A stretch of DNA of 64,000 nucleotides, from assembly GCA_020055645.1 (NCBI GenBank), contig CM034546.1, positions 73,904,001 to 73,968,000 of the forward strand, read 5' to 3'. Numbering within the stretch: the stretch's first letter is position 1; every line of letters begins with the position of its first letter. Positions 60,301 through 64,000 of this stretch are shown here, in pieces. The DNA comes from Tomocerus qinae. Taxonomy: Eukaryota > Arthropoda > Collembola > Entomobryomorpha > Tomoceridae. The notes beneath the pieces are model-generated. The model was not told the origin of the DNA, ran no database searches, and saw only the letters and a list, made by a program, of their open reading frames with translations. The translations under genes were made by a program, and so were the position numbers.

Positions 60301-62357
60301 AACAATTTGACAAGTCATCTTCGCTGTCAATATCTTCAATGTCGATTTTAATCCATTTATCTTGTGATCTTGTGTCAACTTCCAATATTTCTACATCAGT
60401 ATCGAGTGCATTGTCATTATCCGGTGAAATCAAAGGTCGCTTGGCTCTACTTGTTTTGAAAATATTTTCCCCTGTTCAAGGCCAATGACAATAAAACATG
60501 ATTGTCAAAATGATTTATATAATATAACTAAAAACGAAGAAATTGTCAATAAAGCAAGTGAATTGCCGGTATTCACATTTGAAATCACTACAATAGCATA
60601 AAATGCCTCTAATTACCGTTATTTTCTTTGAAATTTTTACTACATGTGCATCTCATAATCAGAAACTCAAATGACCATTTCATAACCCTCAGTTTCCCCA
60701 AAATTGTTTTTATGATTTTTTGAAAGTCAGAAATTTACATGTACAGGGTCATCACTTACATAATTCTCCCAAGAGGGCCTATACATACACCACCTTGTAG
60801 AGAATCTTTTTGCAAATCTAAGCGACCCTAACACTATACCAATACCAATCGGTTAAGAAAAACCGGGTAAAATATTATCAATCTTATCAACTCTCCGAAT
60901 TTCCCTAAAAATATTACTTTGGAATATTAGTTCCAGAATTATTATCAGAATCATAGAGATTTTTTCACTATTTTTCATAAAAATTGGAGGTGGTCAATTT
61001 TTCAGCTTTTTCCTGATTTTGACAAAATTGGAATAATCCACAAAAAAAGTTGGAAAGTCGGCCAGTCCACCTTCTAAACTTGATTAAACTTGGTGGAAAA
61101 ATTACTAAGCGGTTCTAGTAACAATTCTGGAATTAATAAAATAATACATTTGGAAACCTCGGTAAATTCGGAAAGTTGAATAGCGGGTAGAATTTCTGAA
61201 AATTTTCCACTTCTTTTCTTTACAACATTTTTTAACCCACTTAACTTTTACATCCATTTTAGTATCTTGGGGTTCACCAAATCCGCAATAAAATTCTCTA
61301 CAAATGGATGGAAAGGGCTTCTTCTTGTAGGAGGGCGGCTGTGTAAGGGAGGAATATTACAAGTGACGACCCTGTACAACTGAAATAAAAAATAATTTGC
61401 CAGTTTTGGAAAATATGATGGATTAAGACGGTCAATGTAAAATGATATCGAATTAATGTGAAAACACATCAAAGATAGTACATTGTGTATCAGGAATATC
61501 TTCAACCAGCTGCTTAAAGGGTTCCACACCATATTCTATTATTTCGTCCAAATTGACAATGTAATCAGCCCCTTTCCTAAAAATAAATAAGATTCCATAT
61601 TAGAATTCAGAATTTACCAAGAATGTATATTACGTCTGCTTAACACTACAATAATGTGACTATGTGACATACCAAATTATCATGTCCGCTACAAAGTAAA
61701 AAACCATTTTATCATGACCACGACAGTGTGACATACCAAAAATAATTTTTTTAATGAAAATTGGCCAAAATGTTTTTAAAAACCTGAGGACACTATTGTG
61801 GCGCCAAATTGTTTTCAAAAATGTGATATGTCCCATTGTCGTGGTCACGATAAAATGGTTTGTTACCTTTTGTAGCGGCCATGATAATTTGGAATGTCAC
61901 ATTGTAATTCTAAGCACACGATTAGCTATAATATACGTAAACATTTATCAAAATTAGCATTTTGTACTACTAAATGCTAATAACATAAGGGTTGTAATGT
62001 TAATAAAAATGACAGATTATCATCATTTGCTGTATGGAACCACTGTTGAAATTAGAACTTTACTTACTTTTCATCGATGAGTATCACACAGACTTGTTTA
62101 TCACAATCAAAATACAAATCTGAAATCATAGTATGTTCCGAAATTCGCCAAGCTAGTTTCAGTATCACATCTTCGCCAATTATTTCTTTTGGTTTACAAA
62201 AGTTAGTGAACATAACTGCACGAGCTTTTAGCTTTTTTGTCCAGTCTTTAATTTTACCTCTTGCTTTCTTTTGGTGATAAGGAGATAACAGGTGACTGAT
62301 CCACTTTCTATAAGTCGTAAAGCCTTTGCAACACGTCTGGCAAAAGAGGAGCAACAT
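57381..62357 (-). CDS. TUT1/Star-PAP-like protein, copy 2, catalytic residues lost (902 aa)
   Basis: Exons in transcript order: 62357-62068, 61576-61482, 60471-59935 and 59167-57381: 902 codons plus stop, with the same exon plan as copy 1 (290, 95, 537 and 1,787 bases against 290, 95, 546 and 1,715). The C2H2 finger (FCQTCCKGFTTYRKWISH) and RRM-like part are nearly identical to copy 1, while the acidic linker has diverged. The nucleotidyltransferase motif reads PFESGLETLSFLKSSSITVG, again without G-S and without the two catalytic Asp. The third Asp position is IECECHF. The central domain shows DPRVLPLTQFLVIWYEN and LIIYFLIINGIIPP. Because both copies share the loss and keep open frames, the dead site predates the duplication and the proteins seem maintained. 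Introns 1 and 2 carry MITEs absent from copy 1. Confidence 0.78.
60744..61374. mobile_element. TA-flanked MITE with CAGGGTC ends (copy B), in intron 2 of TUT1-like copy 2
   Basis: Ends are CAGGGTCATCACTTACA and TACAAGTGACGACCCTG, inverted repeats that continue imperfectly inward for about 100 bp, both with TTGTAGAGAAT(C/T)TT. TA flanks both sides. 631 bp, no transposase frame. It is related to the 376-bp element at 10510-10885. It sits in intron 2 of copy 2 only. Confidence 0.85.
61650..61915. repeat. Foldback MITE in intron 1 of TUT1-like copy 2
   Basis: The left arm (about 61655-61735) and right arm (about 61825-61908) mirror each other: AATGTGACAT, CCAAATTATCATG, CCGCTACAAA, AAACCATTTTATC and GACCACGACA recur in inverted order, with roughly one mismatch in eight. 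Boundaries are approximate and no target duplication was fixed. Confidence 0.8.
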
Positions 62358-63021
62358 GATTTTTTGTTCTGTGGTTTATTTTCCGGCAATGGTCATCTAC
62401 AAAAATTTCGTAACCATTTCATAAATAGCAAATCGATAGAAGACATCATCACATCACATGTGACATGCAAGACAAAATAGGCATAATTTGGCATAGCTAT
62501 GATACTTTATTTTTAATTCAGTCTCTTTACAACCGGTTGGTTGCATATTAAAAATTAAAAAAATATTTAAATGAAGAGCTGCATTAATCACTTACGACAA
62601 GTGGAAACAAAAAGGTGACATGTGAAGTGAAGATGGACAATGGACAGTGTGCCAGCCTGACAGGTGAAGTTGGGCAGTCAGTGGACAGTCAACAGTTGAC
62701 AGTGAGGCACAGCACACGTTCAATGATAAAGGTCGTCAATTAAAGTTGATAGTCGAACCTTATAAACGGCTTAAGTCTATTGATGTTTGATTGAATATAA
62801 TAGTTAATTATTTTACAATTTTGTCCAATTGATATTTTATTATTTTACCACGTTTGAAATAAATTATTTCGGTAAAAGAGACCTACAAGCCATGTGGCCT
62901 ACATAAATAGCGCGCTGTCTACAAGGATACATAGACATTGAGTGCGATGAAAGATTTCCAAAACCGAAGATGAGATTTCATTAAAATTGCGTTGTAAAAT
63001 GAGATATCTCAACCAATCAAC
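62358..63021. other. 5' flank of TUT1-like copy 2, no gene recognised
   Basis: It includes a GACAGT/GGACAGT-rich stretch near 62638-62705 (several repeats of TGGACA(A/G)T). No promoter motif was identified with confidence. Confidence 0.45.
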
Positions 63022-63206
63022 CAAGGACGTTTTAATGGATGAGCTTTACGCCCCCCCCCCCGGAATCCAAGGAAAAGGGAATTTTACTCATTTCCGTCAA
63101 AAAAATTCCAAAAATTTTCGCCGCACAATATATAATTAAATATTTATTGGAAATCTTAGACCACACCGCCCGCGCCCCCCGAAACTCAGTTCTGTATACT
63201 TGCTTG
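63022..63206. mobile_element. hAT-type MITE, 185 bp, inverted relative of the 16235 copy
   Basis: It starts CAAGGACGTTTTAATGG and ends AACTCAGTTCTGTATACTTGCTTG-like, i.e. the reverse orientation of the element at 16235-16480. It includes a C-run next to GAGCTTTACG and a CCCGCGCCCCCCGAAACTCAG end. The flanking octamers CAATCAAC and ATCTCAAC share the last five bases and thus form a decayed target duplication. Confidence 0.8.
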
Positions 63207-63708
63207 ATCTCAACCTCAGCAACATGTTCGGTTGGCCGGCATGCGGCAGTAGCTAAAATTAATGTTTATCAGCGCACTTGGTTCAGGTCACCTGATCCGC
63301 TCAGCCAGTCAACACATTTGATTCAACTTGTGGGCAGCGGCTTAGTGGCTTCAACAAAAACAAAGAATTGTCCCATCTTCTATACCTCACTAACGACCTC
63401 CATTGTTAATCTATGCGCTATGGAAGCATTTCACACGTAACGTGCTTTTGTCGGGTGCCTTCCGAAGTTACCTGACAAACGCAGTTTGATTATTAGTGGA
63501 CTTCGAGTAAACTGCTTTGCTTGGGGTAAATTATTACAAGCTCTAATTGAAGACGTATGACGTAGGGAGTGAAGAAAGATTAAGTAAAATGGGGGAACCA
63601 TGCATCATTATTTCACTGTCAGACAAAGTCATAATTTGAACCATAACCTTTGAATCACCAGTTTATGTTTTTGGCGTTTTAGCAACTAGTGTAAATAGGT
63701 AATTGTTT
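63207..63708. other. Region without recognised gene
   Basis: No frame with homology; a 133-codon plus frame (63039-63440) runs through the preceding MITE and is likely chance. A short palindrome-like GTCGGGTGCCTTCCGAAGTTACCTGAC lies near 63450. Confidence 0.5.
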
Positions 63709-63990
63709 CAGGGCCGGGGAATTGGGGGGGCAACCGGGGCGACCGCACCGGGCATCAAGCTCTTGGGGGCAGCAAAATGCACAAAAAAATAATTTGCTGG
63801 AATGCCCCCCTCAATACAACCTTGGAAAAGTAACATTTTTTCTCAAAATACCAAAAAAATTCGCGCTTCGCGCATTTTTAGGAGATTTTTTGGCTATTTT
63901 TGATATATTTTAGAAAAAATAAGCCTTATCCATGTGAGTAAGTGAAGTCATTGCCCACTTTGAAATCGTCTTCTAAATATCTGTAAAATA
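63709..63990. mobile_element. hAT-like fragment(s) at the window end
   Basis: It begins CAGGGCCGGGG, with GGGGCAACCGGGGCGACCG shortly inside, a terminus style frequent among animal hAT elements. From about 63798 on it parallels the MITE at 16707-16925: a GCCCCCC run, TTTCTCAAAATACCAAAA, TTCGCGCTTCGCGCA, a GTCATTGCCC block and TCTTCTAAATA. It may be one diverged element or one inserted in another. The far flank is at the window edge. Confidence 0.6.
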
Positions 63991-64000
63991 CCGTCTCAAC

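Noticed and set aside
52134-62357. Reading the TUT1-like genes as active uridylyl- or poly(A)-transferases
   Set aside because: The catalytic Asp and G-S residues are absent in both copies, so an active enzyme cannot be supported from sequence.
63039-63440. 133-codon plus frame near the window end
   Set aside because: Begins inside a MITE's C-run and has no homology or splice context.
63207-63500. Possible tRNA-derived SINE or tRNA gene around GGTTCAGGTCACC and GTCGGGTGCC
   Set aside because: No A-box/B-box pair with proper spacing and no cloverleaf could be drawn.

Overview
The window looks like AT-rich nuclear DNA of a hexapod, most probably a springtail (Collembola). Most host genes are split into short exons by small GT-AG introns. 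One gene encodes a PBP/GOBP-type odorant-binding protein, a family known from hexapods. Another is a gustatory receptor whose C-terminal motif resembles that of springtail receptors. Species cannot be named from the sequence alone. All exon models were joined by hand from splice signals and reading-frame phase, without transcript support.

Layout. 0.9-10.3 kb: one uninterrupted 3,141-codon gene (minus strand) of the DUF3638/DUF3645 giant P-loop family, best known from fungi, oomycetes and plants; it is a candidate horizontal acquisition. 10.5-19.2 kb: a transposon yard with a 5'-truncated CR1/L2-like LINE, a minisatellite, several short hAT-type MITEs with 8-bp target duplications, a 270-bp foldback and an 826-bp non-autonomous hAT. 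19.2-22.5 kb: no gene seen. 22.6-24.7 kb: a three-finger C2H2 gene (minus). 25.7-30.0 kb: a full-length LINE with an exact 16-bp target duplication. 30.6-32.0 kb: an unrecognised five-exon gene. 34.3-35.5 kb: a gustatory receptor gene with two frame breaks. 36.9-38.5 kb: a GTSF1-like CHHC zinc-finger gene. 39.6-45.8 kb: two head-to-head importin-alpha paralogues. 46.0-46.6 kb: a four-copy tandem repeat. 47.1-49.9 kb: the odorant-binding protein gene. 50.8-51.4 kb: a secreted CAP (GAPR-1-like) gene. 52.1-62.4 kb: two tandem TUT1-like genes (C2H2, RRM, nucleotidyltransferase), separated by an 823-bp foldback. 62.4-64 kb: MITE-rich flank.

The most interesting content is (i) the giant intronless DUF3638-type gene, (ii) the TUT1-like pair, in which both copies have open frames but both lack the catalytic aspartates and the G-S motif, so they look like conserved pseudo-nucleotidyltransferases, and (iii) the importin-alpha pair, which shares one exon plan while losing much of the Trp/Asn array that binds nuclear localisation signals. 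GTSF1-like (piRNA pathway in other animals) and importin-alpha duplicates lying side by side may hint at germline roles, but that is inference only.
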